64,000 nucleotides of DNA from Shimia sediminis (GTDB lineage Bacteria; Pseudomonadota; Alphaproteobacteria; Rhodobacterales; Rhodobacteraceae): the NCBI RefSeq assembly GCF_003990645.1, contig NZ_RYZK01000003.1, forward strand, positions 310,001 to 374,000, given 5' to 3'. The translations under genes and the position numbers were made by a program. The notes beneath the pieces are model-generated. The model did no database searches, was not told the origin of the DNA, and saw only the letters and a list, made by a program, of their open reading frames with translations. Within the stretch, counting starts at the first letter, position 1, and each line of letters opens with the position of its first letter. Shown here one piece after another: positions 1 through 9,541 of this stretch.

Positions 1-37
1 CCACCGCGAGCGCAGCTTTCGCAAGAAGCTTGTTCAT
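1..37 (-). CDS. Exported protein, N-terminal 12 codons only (cut by window edge)
   Basis: An ATG at 37 on the minus strand follows a GGGAGG ribosome binding site at 43-48 and reads MNKLLAKAALAV before the window ends. The Lys residues followed by an Ala/Leu stretch look like the start of a signal peptide. It lies 80 bp downstream of a LysR regulator on the same strand, a position often held by a regulated transport or catabolic gene; a periplasmic binding protein is only a guess. The function cannot be read from 12 residues. Confidence 0.5.
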   Translation of the reverse strand, partial: MNKLLAKAALAV

Positions 38-116
38 GAAAACCTCCCAGTTTTTCTGTTGAGAGAGTAAGAAACGCTATTGGCCTCGCGCAATCCTATG
101 CAGCATCAGAACAAGC

Positions 117-1070
117 CTATTCCGAAAAAGAATGGGCATCGTGTAAGTGCTCGATATTCAAGCATCTTTCCTGTTCCATCCGCAGAACATCCTTGTAGAA
201 GCAAGATAAGAAACCGCTTGTTAAGGGGGATCGATCCTTCCCGGCGGGCTCAATCAGCGCAAGAGTATGGTGAATTTGCGGTCCGAAACTTCGAATCACC
301 ATCCCTGTGCTGGCCGAATACCCGGCCATGAGGGCGTTTGCGATGGTGATACCAAGCCCCTCCTGGGTGCATTGACAGGCGGCATGGACATTTGCGGTTT
401 CAATACGCACAAAGGGTTTGACACCTTCGCGGCGAAAGGCCTCATCGATCAGCAATCGGGACGGCTGCCGTCTCGTAAGCAGGACGAGCGGCTCATTTTC
501 CAGGTCTTTCGGAGTGATTTCCGTCTTGTCCGCCAACCTGTGCCCCTTGGGTAGAACGCAAGCCGATTTCATCCTCATCAGGGGTTGAACCGACAAGGTC
601 TGGTGCGATACGGGCAAAGTCAAAAGCCCGAAATCGGCTTGTCTGGCTATAATTGAATCAATGGTCGCCTGCGTGGTCCTGACATCCAGATGAATGCGAA
701 TCTCTGGGTAAGTCTTTGAAAATTCGGATAAAACTCGTGGAATCACACCTTGTGCAAGACTGGGCACCGTGACCAGCTCCAGGGCCTGCGGTCGTTTTCC
801 TGCCCAGTCCTGCTTGACATCGTGCAATTCAGAAACCGCCTCGAGCACCCGCCGCACCCGGGTCAGCACAAGCGAAGAGCGCGACGATGGCACCAGACGC
901 CCGTTGCGGCGGTTGAACAGGTCAAACCCCAGTTCGCTTTCGAACTTCGCAAGTATTCGGCTGACCGCAGACTGCGTCATACCCAGTTCGCGTGCCGCAG
1001 CTGACACCGATCCCGCCCGAACGATCGCATCGAAGATCTCCAACTGCTTGATCTGCATCGGCTGTACCAT
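117..1070 (-). CDS. LysR family transcriptional regulator
   Basis: The 317-residue protein has the usual LysR length. Its N-terminal winged helix (about residues 5-65) carries the family pattern IFDAIVRAGSVSAAAREL followed by TQSAVSRILAKFE; the remainder is the periplasmic-binding-like effector domain (about 90-300). It should act as a cytoplasmic DNA-binding regulator of nearby genes, perhaps the exported protein starting at 37. The ATG at 1070 is preceded by CCGGGG; a second in-frame ATG at 1058 is also possible. Base composition here is visibly lower in GC than in the following housekeeping genes. The effector is unknown. Confidence 0.88.
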   Translation of the reverse strand: MVQPMQIKQLEIFDAIVRAGSVSAAARELGMTQSAVSRILAKFESELGFDLFNRRNGRLVPSSRSSLVLTRVRRVLEAVSELHDVKQDWAGKRPQALELVTVPSLAQGVIPRVLSEFSKTYPEIRIHLDVRTTQATIDSIIARQADFGLLTLPVSHQTLSVQPLMRMKSACVLPKGHRLADKTEITPKDLENEPLVLLTRRQPSRLLIDEAFRREGVKPFVRIETANVHAACQCTQEGLGITIANALMAGYSASTGMVIRSFGPQIHHTLALIEPAGKDRSPLTSGFLSCFYKDVLRMEQERCLNIEHLHDAHSFSE

Positions 1071-1420
1071 CCCCGGCTAAGTGTCAGGAGTATCTTACCA
1101 TGCCAAATCAGAATAGGTGATCTGAAATGCGCCTTCACAGCTTGCAATCAGTGAGTTTTTGTATTTCGGCACCCGAAGGCAAACGCTTTCCTTGCGGTCC
1201 CAAAGTCTGCTTACGCCAAGTCGCTTCATTTCAGGCACATTGCAACATTCGGAACTATGAGCTCTCTGCTGCCGTTCTCCGCGTCTTGCTAGAACGTCCG
1301 GAATTGCACTGCGGGAAAGGGGCGCTCAGAGGCCTACTCCACCGATTTACGAGCAAAGTGAGATAACAACTCTGCCCGACAGGAACCAATGTGTGTTGGT
1401 TTCAAAGGCCTGCGCCGGGA
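1071..1420. other. 350-bp intergenic region without a convincing gene
   Basis: This lies between the LysR start and the end of the DUF3035 lipoprotein gene. A short plus-strand open frame at 1127-1366 has no ribosome binding site and no recognisable domain, so I do not call it. TCAGA at 1108-1112 and TCTGA at 1121-1125 form an 8-nt-spaced inverted repeat about 40 bp upstream of the LysR start, a plausible but weak autoregulatory site. Nothing else is visible. Confidence 0.5.
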
Positions 1421-1930
1421 TCACCCCGGAGGGGCTGCGGGTGTCGTGGCGCCGCCCTGGCGCCAGCGTTCCTGTTCCTGGAAGGCGTCGAGGTGATACT
1501 TTTTGTAGACCTCGTTGTAGACGTCGGTCTTGACGATGCGGAAATTCGAGAACCGCCCACGGCCTTTGCGCATCTTCGCGTCCTCGGCATAAAGCGTCGG
1601 GCGAATATCCGCAGAGCGCCCCTTGCGCCCGGTATAGTTGACCAGGCCGGAATCGCCGCTTGGGATCGTCGTGCTGTTGGCAGCTTTGCGCGACCCCCCG
1701 AGGGCCACAACCGCATCACCCGCCGGGTCCAGATCGGTCCGGTTTTTACCGCCCGGTGTCGGGGTGGGCAGGCTGGCATAGTCGGTTGGTGCCTCAAGTG
1801 GTTTTGAGGGCACAATGCGGAACTCATCCGGGCCATCGCCGTTCGAGCTCAGACGACGAATGCCGTCATCGTCGCTGCACGCGGCAAGCAACAATCCGAT
1901 CATAACCAACATGACATGCGTCTTGCGCAT
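1421..1930 (-). CDS. DUF3035 (BamF-like) outer membrane lipoprotein
   Basis: The 169-residue precursor begins with a lipoprotein signal ending in LLAAC; Cys18 would be lipidated. The mature part carries the DUF3035 signature PDEFRIVPSKPLEAPTDY, and an Arg/Lys-rich segment follows. In alphaproteobacteria such small lipoproteins are annotated as BamF-like subunits of the beta-barrel assembly machinery; that role is inherited from the family, not shown here. The gene lies 51 bp downstream of lspA on the same strand, which is apt because LspA would process its signal peptide. The start at 1930 has AGGAG upstream. Confidence 0.8.
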   Translation of the reverse strand: MRKTHVMLVMIGLLLAACSDDDGIRRLSSNGDGPDEFRIVPSKPLEAPTDYASLPTPTPGGKNRTDLDPAGDAVVALGGSRKAANSTTIPSGDSGLVNYTGRKGRSADIRPTLYAEDAKMRKGRGRFSNFRIVKTDVYNEVYKKYHLDAFQEQERWRQGGATTPAAPPG

Positions 1931-1981
1931 GGTGTTTCTCCTGCTACCTCGGCCCGCTTTTAGCGCATCTTGTAGCCGAGG

Positions 1982-2452
1982 TCACGAGGGCTTTTTTGTC
2001 CCGCCCAGAAAGATCAGGCCAAAGGCCCCGGCAAAAATCCACGTGTCCGCCAGATTAAAGGCAAAGGGGTTGTTGATGCCGCAGCAGGACATGTTGATGA
2101 AATCCGCAACCGCGCCGTAAAGAATGCGATCCACCACGTTTCCCAGCGCGCCGCCGACCAGCAGCCCGGCACAGATCAGCCCCCATTTGCCCGGCGGGTC
2201 CCGGCGCATCCACCAGATCACAAAGCCCGAGATGACCAGCGCAATACCGATCAGCAACCAGCGTCCGGCATCGCTGTCATTGGCAAACAGGCCAAAGTTC
2301 ACGCCCCGGTTCCACGCCATGTAGAACCGCAGGAACGGCGGTGCGACGTCGATCTGCCCCAATTCAATCAGGTTCATCCAATGCACGACCACATATTTGG
2401 TCGCCTGATCGGAAAGAAAGGCCCAGAACCCTGCCCAGAATACCAGACGCAT
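1982..2452 (-). CDS. lspA: Lipoprotein signal peptidase (signal peptidase II)
   Basis: LspA is an inner membrane aspartyl protease that cleaves the signal peptide of diacylglyceryl-prolipoproteins. The 156-residue protein has the normal length and four hydrophobic segments. The catalytic pair is present: Asp108 in GALGNVVDRI and Asp136 in FNLADT. The AWNRGVNFGLF loop also matches the family. The ATG at 2452 follows a GGGGG stretch. It precedes the DUF3035 lipoprotein gene, probably in one transcription unit. Confidence 0.96.
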   Translation of the reverse strand: MRLVFWAGFWAFLSDQATKYVVVHWMNLIELGQIDVAPPFLRFYMAWNRGVNFGLFANDSDAGRWLLIGIALVISGFVIWWMRRDPPGKWGLICAGLLVGGALGNVVDRILYGAVADFINMSCCGINNPFAFNLADTWIFAGAFGLIFLGGTKKPS

Positions 2453-2566
2453 GGCGCGCCCCCTTTTTGCCTGCCGCGATCCCTTTTGTTTCCAAGGGTT
2501 TACGCTGTTGTTGTCACGGCCCGCTTAAACTGCCTAGGGGCGGGCCGCGCAGAAGTTGTCCGCGTC

Positions 2567-4156
2567 TTAGTGGCGGAAGTGGCGCATGCCGGTAAAGACC
2601 ATGGCCAGGCCCGCCTCGTCAGCGGCTTTGATCACCTCGTCGTCGCGCATCGAACCACCGGGCTGGATCACGCATCTGCCGCCTGCGGCTGCGGCCTCCA
2701 GCAGACCGTCCGCAAATGGAAAGAACGCGTCCGAGGCCACGGCGCTGCCCTTGGCGGGGCTAGCGTCGAGACCCAGTTCATCCGCCATGCGCTGTGCCTT
2801 GGCCGCGGCCACGTTGGCGCTGTCGAGGCGGCTCATCTGGCCCGCGCCGACGCCGACGGTTGCGCCGTCCTTGACGTAGACAATGGCGTTCGATTTCACG
2901 TGCTTGGCCACTTTCCAGGCAAACAGCAGATCGGCCATTTCCTGCTCAGTCGGGGCCTTTTTGGTCACAACCTTCAGATCGTCAATCCCGACGTAACCCA
3001 CGTCCTTGTCCTGCACCAACATGCCACCGGCGACCTGTTTGTACGCCATGATCGGCGCTTTCGGGTCGGGCAGGCCGTCGGTCAGCAACAGGCGCAGGTT
3101 CTTCTTGGCGGCAAAGATTTCCTTGGCTTCATCCGAGGCACCGGGGGCGATCACCACCTCGGTAAAGATCTCGACGATCTTCGACGCGGTTGCGGCGTCC
3201 AGCGGCTGGTTCAGCGCGACAATGCCCCCGAACGCGGATGTGCGGTCACAGTCGAACGCCTTTTGATAGGCCTCGGTCAGGGTTGCACCCACAGCGACGC
3301 CACAAGGGTTGGCGTGCTTGATGATGGCGCAGGCGGGGCCACCTGCCGGGTCAAACTCGGCCACCAGCTCAAAGGCCGCGTCGGTGTCGTTGATGTTGTT
3401 GTAGCTCAGCTCCTTGCCCTGCAGCTGCGTGGCCGTTGCCACACCCGGACGGTTCGAGCCGTCGGTGTAGAACGCCGCCTTCTGGTGGCTGTTCTCGCCA
3501 TAGCGCAGGGTCTGTTTCAGCTCACCCGCCACGGCGCGGCGCTTGGGGGCCTCAAGCGACAGCTGATCCGCCATCCAGTTCGACACGGCAGCATCATAGG
3601 CGGCGGTGCGGGCATAAGCCTTTTGCGCCAGCTTGCGGCGGAACTTGGCGCAGGTCGCACCGTTGTGCTGGTCCATGTCGCCCAAAAGCTTGTCGTAATC
3701 CTCGACATCGACAATCACGTTCACAAAGGCGGCGTTCTTTGACGCGGCACGGATCATCGCGGGGCCGCCGATGTCGATGTTCTCGATGCAGGTGTCATAA
3801 TCGGCCCCTGCCGCCACGGTGGCCTCGAACGGATAAAGGTTCACCACCAACAGGTCGATCGCGCCGATGCCATGTTCTTCCATCGCCGCGACATGGGTGT
3901 CATTGTCGCGCAGCGCCAGCAGGCCGCCGTGCACCTTGGGGTGCAGGGTTTTTACGCGGCCATCCATCATTTCCGGAAAGCCGGTGACCTCAGAGACGTC
4001 TTTCACGTCCAGCCCGGCGTCACGCATGGCTTTGGCGCTGCCTCCGGTGGACAAAAGCTCAACGCCGCGCGCGGCGAGCGCTTGGCCCAGTTCGATCAGT
4101 CCGGTCTTGTCGGAGACTGAGATCAGGGCGCGGCGGATGGGGGTCATTTCGGTCAT
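2567..4156 (-). CDS. purH: Bifunctional AICAR formyltransferase/IMP cyclohydrolase
   Basis: PurH carries out the last two steps of de novo IMP synthesis in the cytoplasm: formylation of AICAR and cyclisation of FAICAR. At 529 residues it is full length. The N-terminal MGS-like cyclohydrolase domain (about 1-150) shows [10 protein letters not shown] and STGGSAKAM. The C-terminal formyltransferase part has [23 protein letters not shown] and DRTSAFGG, all hallmark segments. It follows the heparinase-family gene after 19 bp on the same strand, so the two may be cotranscribed. The start at 4156 has only a weak ribosome binding site; an ATG at 4147 is the alternative. Confidence 0.97.
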   Translation of the reverse strand: MTEMTPIRRALISVSDKTGLIELGQALAARGVELLSTGGSAKAMRDAGLDVKDVSEVTGFPEMMDGRVKTLHPKVHGGLLALRDNDTHVAAMEEHGIGAIDLLVVNLYPFEATVAAGADYDTCIENIDIGGPAMIRAASKNAAFVNVIVDVEDYDKLLGDMDQHNGATCAKFRRKLAQKAYARTAAYDAAVSNWMADQLSLEAPKRRAVAGELKQTLRYGENSHQKAAFYTDGSNRPGVATATQLQGKELSYNNINDTDAAFELVAEFDPAGGPACAIIKHANPCGVAVGATLTEAYQKAFDCDRTSAFGGIVALNQPLDAATASKIVEIFTEVVIAPGASDEAKEIFAAKKNLRLLLTDGLPDPKAPIMAYKQVAGGMLVQDKDVGYVGIDDLKVVTKKAPTEQEMADLLFAWKVAKHVKSNAIVYVKDGATVGVGAGQMSRLDSANVAAAKAQRMADELGLDASPAKGSAVASDAFFPFADGLLEAAAAGGRCVIQPGGSMRDDEVIKAADEAGLAMVFTGMRHFRH

Positions 4157-4175
4157 AGGTTCGTTTGTCCCAGGG

Positions 4176-5918
4176 TCAGGTTGTTATATCCAGCTCATCC
4201 CGGTTCAAGTCTCGGATCGCCACCGCAGAATCCTGCGCTTTGGCCAGAGACCACCGGATGCGGGTCGCATACTCTATTGCGGCGCCAGATAGAACGATCT
4301 GTTTTGTCGCGCGCGGCTTTAAACGGTTCTTTTCCAGATAAACCGACGGTTCCAGGGCCATTTCTCCGCCACCACCCTGCCGGAAGATCCAGATTTCCCC
4401 GCTTTTCAGCGCAATTGAGACAGCCGTCCCGCCCAGATCGAGCGTCGCGTCGGCCTCTGGGTGCAGGTGAAAACGCAACTGATAGGGGATGCCTTGCAGG
4501 CTCTTGGCATCCATGGCGCGATCAAAGGTGCGTTTGGGGCGATCGTCCAGCGCCACAAGCAGGTCTTCGCCCACCATGCCGCGCCCGTCAAAGGTCAGTT
4601 CCAGCGTGCGCGCATGGGTCAGACCATGGGTCGCGACAAATCCGTTATGGCCCCCCTGAAAGCGCAGGCCATCGGGGGCCTGGGACATCTGGATTGGCAC
4701 AGAGTCTGGGGCATCGACCAGTTGTTCATCGCGCCAGCCGCGCCCGCCTTCGCCAAGGCGCGCACTGGAGTAGCCGTCGAGGGCCAGCGTTGAATGGCTG
4801 GGGGTGGCACGGCCCGCGCGGCGCCATTCCTCGCCAAAACTGACGCCCGAGCCGCAGTTCACGATCAGGGGACGGCGTCCGCTGGTCAGCTCAAACGCCA
4901 GCGTTGACGCATGGGCGTTGATCGAGGCCGGCCCGGTGGGCGGTGGGCTGGCGTCAACAATGACGCTGGTGCGCCCCGCCGACAGCCGCGCATAGCCCAT
5001 CGACAAGCCGTCGGCCTGACGGGTCTTGATCTGGCTTTCGGCCAGCGCATGATCCAGCCGCCCTTCGATGCCGCGCCCGCCGCCATGAAAACGCGCCAGC
5101 CCGCCGTCCGAATGGCGCAGGGTGCGCAGGGTGGGGGCGATGCGCTCAATCGCGGCGACATGGGCCGTTGCGGGCGCGCGCCCGGCTTCGGTCAGCGCGG
5201 CGGCGGCCCAGGTCAGCAGGGTAAAGACTTCGAGCAGCTCTTCGGGGTTGCGGGTCGGAATGCCACCCTGATCGCTGACCTGATCGCGGCATTCGCGCTC
5301 CAGCGCCTTGACGGCGGGATCGACGTGACCCTCCATGCCCTCCAGCGCCAGCCCGGCATAGATCAGCCCGGTCAGGGCCTCGAACCGGGGCAGGCCCGAG
5401 TTGGATTTCTGCCAGCGTCGCGACAGGAAAATCGTCTGCTGACCAAGCGAGCGATAAAACGCCTCGGATTGTGCGGATTCGCGCCCCCGCAGCAGGAAAA
5501 TCGCATGGTTGATCCAGCGGATCAGACGACGCCCGGTCAGGTCCGGCGTCCAGCCTTCGCCCTGACCCCGGCCATAGCGGTCGATCCAGTGCCAGACCCA
5601 GTCCTGCGCCTTGTCGCGTGCGGGCATGTCCCCCACGGCGGCCAGATCATCGAGCCAGGCAAAGCCCTGCAGTTCCTGACCATAGACCGGGTCGGCCACC
5701 TTGATATCCCAGACCGACAGTTCCGGTGCGGTGACGAGGTGCCCTGCAAAGAGGTAATTGCCCGCCACCAGCTGACGCCCCCGCGCAAACGAGCCGATGG
5801 TGCGCGGTTCGGGCATCGAGGTAAAGCCGGTCGCAGGCCGCGCGCGCGCACTCCACCGCGCATGCACACGATGCATAAAGCGCGTCCAGCGCGCCTGAAA
5901 CCCGTCGGGGTTGCTCAT
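4176..5918 (-). CDS. Heparinase II/III family protein
   Basis: The 580-residue protein (from ATG 5918) has an alpha-helical toroid-like N-terminal half (about 60-300) and a beta-rich heparinase II/III-like C-terminal half with [10 protein letters not shown] and [16 protein letters not shown]. The family contains polysaccharide lyases, but the alphaproteobacterial members beside purH have no established substrate. I see no signal peptide, which is odd for a lyase of external polysaccharide. The frame stays open to 6068, but the 5918 ATG ([11 protein letters not shown]) is better placed because GAGG lies about 9 nt upstream and the family-like sequence begins there. It precedes purH by 19 bp. 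Confidence 0.82.
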   Translation of the reverse strand: MSNPDGFQARWTRFMHRVHARWSARARPATGFTSMPEPRTIGSFARGRQLVAGNYLFAGHLVTAPELSVWDIKVADPVYGQELQGFAWLDDLAAVGDMPARDKAQDWVWHWIDRYGRGQGEGWTPDLTGRRLIRWINHAIFLLRGRESAQSEAFYRSLGQQTIFLSRRWQKSNSGLPRFEALTGLIYAGLALEGMEGHVDPAVKALERECRDQVSDQGGIPTRNPEELLEVFTLLTWAAAALTEAGRAPATAHVAAIERIAPTLRTLRHSDGGLARFHGGGRGIEGRLDHALAESQIKTRQADGLSMGYARLSAGRTSVIVDASPPPTGPASINAHASTLAFELTSGRRPLIVNCGSGVSFGEEWRRAGRATPSHSTLALDGYSSARLGEGGRGWRDEQLVDAPDSVPIQMSQAPDGLRFQGGHNGFVATHGLTHARTLELTFDGRGMVGEDLLVALDDRPKRTFDRAMDAKSLQGIPYQLRFHLHPEADATLDLGGTAVSIALKSGEIWIFRQGGGGEMALEPSVYLEKNRLKPRATKQIVLSGAAIEYATRIRWSLAKAQDSAVAIRDLNRDELDITT

Positions 5919-6145
5919 CTCTACTGCCTCTGCGCCTTGGTGGCTTTTTGCGAGATGATACATGCCGGTCGGCGCAAAGTCACCGATTGAATCGGCTGAT
6001 ACGCGCCGTTCGCTGAATCCTGCTGGTTGGGTTCGTTCCGAAGGGTTGAAGGCTTGATAGTACCCCAAGGCTACGGGTGCTGCGTGAGAGATTGGAGTTC
6101 GCAGTTGTCAGATTGGACAAAGGTTCATTCACACAACTTGCGTGA

Positions 6146-6664
6146 CTAGGTAAGTGTACGTTCCATGAAGTAGACCTTGTCGCGCCACGCATCTGGAAAC
6201 CCTGCAGGGTGCGGCATTGGGATGAAACCAGCTTTCTCATACATGTCGCGCGCATGCGCCAGAAAGGTTGCAGACGAGAAAAAGACTTTTGCGTACCCGT
6301 CGATAGTCATTTGCTCGAACATGCGATCGAGCAATTTGCGACCAAGACCTTGGCCACGACCATCTTCGCTGACGAACATTCTTTTGAACTCAGCGATGCC
6401 TGAGCTTGCTTCGCTATACATGACACACCCAGCGTCTTTTCCGTTCACTGATGCAATAAGAATGCCCCCTAGCGGTCGCTTATGCAGGTCAGGCAAATCA
6501 TTCAGAGTTGCCTGGAAGCCAACAGGGTCCATAGGGTGGTTGTCGCCTCTGGGCCAATCGGATGGGTAGTTCTTCCAGTGCCATTCCAGCCATTCACGGC
6601 ATAGCTCACGTGCAGCTTCAATGTCGTCTTTGTTGCTTGCGAGCCGAATAGCTATTTCTGTCAT
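6146..6664 (-). CDS. GNAT family N-acetyltransferase
   Basis: The 172-residue protein has the GNAT acetyl-CoA-binding motif A, EDGRGQGLGRKLLDRM, followed by ARDMYEKAGFIPM (motif B) at the C-terminal end of the fold. It probably transfers an acetyl group to a small-molecule or protein amine; the substrate cannot be predicted. The start is ATG 6664 because GGAGG lies 8 nt upstream. The gene and its flanks (about 5990-6800) are near 52% GC by eye against above 60% in the neighbours, and no operon partner is close, suggesting later insertion. Confidence 0.85.
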   Translation of the reverse strand: MTEIAIRLASNKDDIEAARELCREWLEWHWKNYPSDWPRGDNHPMDPVGFQATLNDLPDLHKRPLGGILIASVNGKDAGCVMYSEASSGIAEFKRMFVSEDGRGQGLGRKLLDRMFEQMTIDGYAKVFFSSATFLAHARDMYEKAGFIPMPHPAGFPDAWRDKVYFMERTLT

Positions 6665-6826
6665 GCCAGCCACCTCCAAAAAGTAGCCTCAATGAAACCG
6701 GTCTTTGGGCCTACATGTCAATCGCGCTCGACCTAGAAGCCGACATTCGCACAACTGCAGTAATAGCCCGTAATGTCCTCGAAGCGGATATTGGGCCGGA
6801 ATGTTCGACAGTCTCCCACCAGCCCC

Positions 6827-9166
6827 CTACTCTCCGTAAGGCACCCAAATATTCTTGACCTCAGTCCCAGCCTCAAGAAACGCCCGGCTATGGTCCGTGC
6901 CCCAATCCCGAGCCTTGCCATTGTTGACCCAAGTGCGCTTGAGATTACCCGCGCTGGCGCGTTCGATCTCAGCCGCGAGATCGGTCGAGGAGAAGCTCCA
7001 CACCGCATCCACATCCAAGTGGCTGGCCAGTGTCGGTGCCAGTTCGGCGTGCGAACCGGTCAGGATATTCACAACGCCGCCCGGCACGTCCGAGGTCTCA
7101 AGGATCTGGTAGAAATCCGTCGCGGCCAGAGGGAAGGGCTCGGAGGCGGCCAGCACCACGCGGTTGCCCATGGCCAGCGCCGGGGCCATGACCGAGACGA
7201 GGCCCAGGAGCGGCGTTTCATCGGGGCAAAGCGCGCCGATCACGCCCACGGGTTCGCGCATTGCCAGTGCGACGCCGCGGATCGGCACGTTATGCGCCTG
7301 ACCGTCGAACTTGTCGGCCCAGGCGGCGGCGCTGAACAGGCGGTCGATAGAGGCGTCCACCTCTTTACGCCCATTCCGCGCGCCGTTCAGCGCGTTGATG
7401 CGGGCGGCAAACTCATCCCCACGCGCCGAGAGGTTCTCTGCGATGTAGTAAAGAATCTGCGCGCGCAGGTGGCCGGTGGTCTTGCTCCAACCCTTGGCGG
7501 CTTGGGCCGCCTCAACCGCGTTGCGGATGTCCTTGCGATTGGCAATCGGGGCCTGCCCCAACAGCGCGCCGGATTTGCCATAGATGGTCTGCGCATAGCC
7601 ACCATCGGGCCGCGCCTGTTTGCCACCGATATAAAGCTTCGGCGTGCGGTCCAGCGGATCACTGGGCCCCTTGTCACCTTTGAAGGCTGAAACCGGGGCC
7701 AGAGGTTTGGCGGCACCCTTGGGTTTGGTATAGGCCGACAGCCCCTCCCAACCGCCTTCGCGGCCAAAGCCGCTCTCGCGCATGCCGCCAAAACCGGCGG
7801 CGGCGTCGAACAGGTTGGTGGCATTGACCCAGACCACGCCCGCAACCAGTTTCGGCGCGATATCCAGCGCGAGGTTGACGTTCTCGGTCCACAGGCTCGC
7901 CGCGAGGCCATAGCGGGTGTTGTTGGCCAGCTCTACCGCCTCGCCCGGCGTGCGGAAGGTGGTCGAGACCAGCACGGGGCCAAAAATCTCGTCCTGCATC
8001 AGGCGCGAGGCCGGGGTCAGGCCGGTGATCAGGGTTGGCGGATAGAAGCAGCCCTCGACCGGCATGGTGACATTGGCGTGATAGGTTGTGCCTTCGGTGT
8101 TGCCCGCGACCATCTCGGTGATGGTCTGCAATTGCACCGGATCGACCACGGCACCGACGTCGATGCATTTGTCCAGCGGATCGCCCAGCCGCAAGCCATC
8201 CATGCGGGCGCGCAGTTTCTCATGGAACCGCTCGGCAATGCCTTCCTGCACCAAGAGCCGCGAACCTGCACAACAGACCTGCCCCTGATTGAACCAGATC
8301 GCATCGACCAAGCCTTCGATGGCGCTGTCGATATCGGCGTCGTCAAAGACGATATAGGGCGACTTGCCCCCCAGCTCGAGCGTCAACGACTTGCCCGAAC
8401 CGGCAGTGGCCTGGCGGATACGCTTGCCCACCTCGGTCGAGCCGGTAAAGGCGATCTTGTCGATGCCCTCGTGGCCGACGATCATCTCGCCCACCGCCCC
8501 GTCACCGGTGACGATGTTCACCACGCCCTTGGGCAGGCCTGCCTGCTGGCAGATGTCGGCAAACAGGAGTGCGGTCAGAGAGGTATATTCCGCAGGCTTC
8601 AGCACCACGGTATTGCCCATCGCCAGCGCCGGCGCGACCTTCCACGCCAGCATCAACAGGGGGAAGTTCCACGGGATGATCTGGCCGCAGACGCCCAACG
8701 CCTGACGGCCCGGCAATTCTGCATCCATCAGCTGCGCCATGCCCGCGTGGTAATAGAAATGCCGGTGCACCAGCGGAATGTCGATGTCGCGGCTCTCGCG
8801 GATCGGCTTGCCGTTGTCCAGCGTTTCCAGCACGGCAAACAGGCGGCTGTGTTTCTGCACCAGTCGCGCGATGGCATAGAGGTATTTCGCCCGCGCGTGC
8901 CCGCCGAGTTTCTCCCATTTCCCTTGCGCCCGACGAGCGGCCGCCACGGCCGCGTCCACATCCCCGGCCGTGGCCTGCGAGAGGGTGGCGAGCGTTTCGC
9001 CATTGGCGGGGTTCTGGCTCTTGAAGCCATCGCCGGGCGCGGTAAAGCCGCCGTCGATAAAGTGACCAAACTTGGCCCCCTGATCCACGATCCAGGCGAG
9101 CGCGTCGCCTGCGGCTTCGGGGGCGGGGCCATAGTCCATGGTCTCAAAAATGTCTTTGACGGTCAT
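6827..9166 (-). CDS. Aldehyde dehydrogenase family protein with a degenerate second ALDH domain
   Basis: The 779-residue protein is about 1.6 times the usual ALDH length. Residues 30-480 form a complete NAD(P)-dependent aldehyde dehydrogenase with general base Glu264 in LELGGKSP and nucleophile Cys298 in GQVCCAGSR. Residues about 500-779 repeat the N-terminal half of an ALDH fold (KLYIGGKQARPDGGY, REPVGVIGALCPDETPLLGL) but end before a catalytic Cys segment, so this half is probably structural. The start lies 3 nt after the stop of the exported-protein gene, suggesting translational coupling. Placement behind deoC suggests oxidation of acetaldehyde from deoxyribose 5-phosphate; this is inference. 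Confidence 0.9.
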   Translation of the reverse strand: MTVKDIFETMDYGPAPEAAGDALAWIVDQGAKFGHFIDGGFTAPGDGFKSQNPANGETLATLSQATAGDVDAAVAAARRAQGKWEKLGGHARAKYLYAIARLVQKHSRLFAVLETLDNGKPIRESRDIDIPLVHRHFYYHAGMAQLMDAELPGRQALGVCGQIIPWNFPLLMLAWKVAPALAMGNTVVLKPAEYTSLTALLFADICQQAGLPKGVVNIVTGDGAVGEMIVGHEGIDKIAFTGSTEVGKRIRQATAGSGKSLTLELGGKSPYIVFDDADIDSAIEGLVDAIWFNQGQVCCAGSRLLVQEGIAERFHEKLRARMDGLRLGDPLDKCIDVGAVVDPVQLQTITEMVAGNTEGTTYHANVTMPVEGCFYPPTLITGLTPASRLMQDEIFGPVLVSTTFRTPGEAVELANNTRYGLAASLWTENVNLALDIAPKLVAGVVWVNATNLFDAAAGFGGMRESGFGREGGWEGLSAYTKPKGAAKPLAPVSAFKGDKGPSDPLDRTPKLYIGGKQARPDGGYAQTIYGKSGALLGQAPIANRKDIRNAVEAAQAAKGWSKTTGHLRAQILYYIAENLSARGDEFAARINALNGARNGRKEVDASIDRLFSAAAWADKFDGQAHNVPIRGVALAMREPVGVIGALCPDETPLLGLVSVMAPALAMGNRVVLAASEPFPLAATDFYQILETSDVPGGVVNILTGSHAELAPTLASHLDVDAVWSFSSTDLAAEIERASAGNLKRTWVNNGKARDWGTDHSRAFLEAGTEVKNIWVPYGE

Positions 9167-9169
9167 TGT

Positions 9170-9535
9170 TCAGTACCCACATTTGAGTTGGGAAGTTTTG
9201 AGCTCACTGCTCACATAAAAGATGCGCACAAGCGACACAGGCTTGCCGAGGAACCACGCGTTCTGGTCGTTCTGCTCGGGCACGCCATAGGCAATGTACA
9301 CCGAGGCATCGTCGACAAAGGTCATGCGACCCGGTTTGCCATCGACATAAGCCGCCGTGTACTCGGATTTGCCGTTGCTCCAGGTCAATCCGGTGTCCGC
9401 CACGCGCAGCGTGACCTCGCCCTTGTGACGCAGGCTGGCATTGCTCCACTCACCGCAGAACATCAGCTCCTGCGCCACCAGGCTGGCAGGAAGCGCCAAG
9501 GCGCCGCAGAGGGTCAGGAACAGGGTGCGCAGCAT
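9170..9535 (-). CDS. Small exported protein of unknown function
   Basis: The 121-residue precursor has a clear Sec signal peptide (LFLTLCGALALPASLVAQE, cleavage about residue 21-22). The mature part has Cys27 and a Cys near the C-terminus (LKCGY) that could form a disulfide. I do not recognise a domain. It sits between deoC (6-bp gap) and the ALDH gene (3-bp gap), so it is part of that operon, but a periplasmic protein has no obvious role in deoxyribose breakdown. Confidence 0.72.
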   Translation of the reverse strand: MLRTLFLTLCGALALPASLVAQELMFCGEWSNASLRHKGEVTLRVADTGLTWSNGKSEYTAAYVDGKPGRMTFVDDASVYIAYGVPEQNDQNAWFLGKPVSLVRIFYVSSELKTSQLKCGY

Positions 9536-9541
9536 CGCGGC

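Noticed and set aside
1127-1366. Possible 79-residue protein
   Set aside because: No ribosome binding site, no domain and composition unlike nearby genes; could be a decayed remnant but nothing supports coding.
5980-6255. Minus-strand frame overlapping the heparinase upstream region and GNAT end
   Set aside because: It overlaps the supported GNAT gene in another frame and lacks a ribosome binding site.
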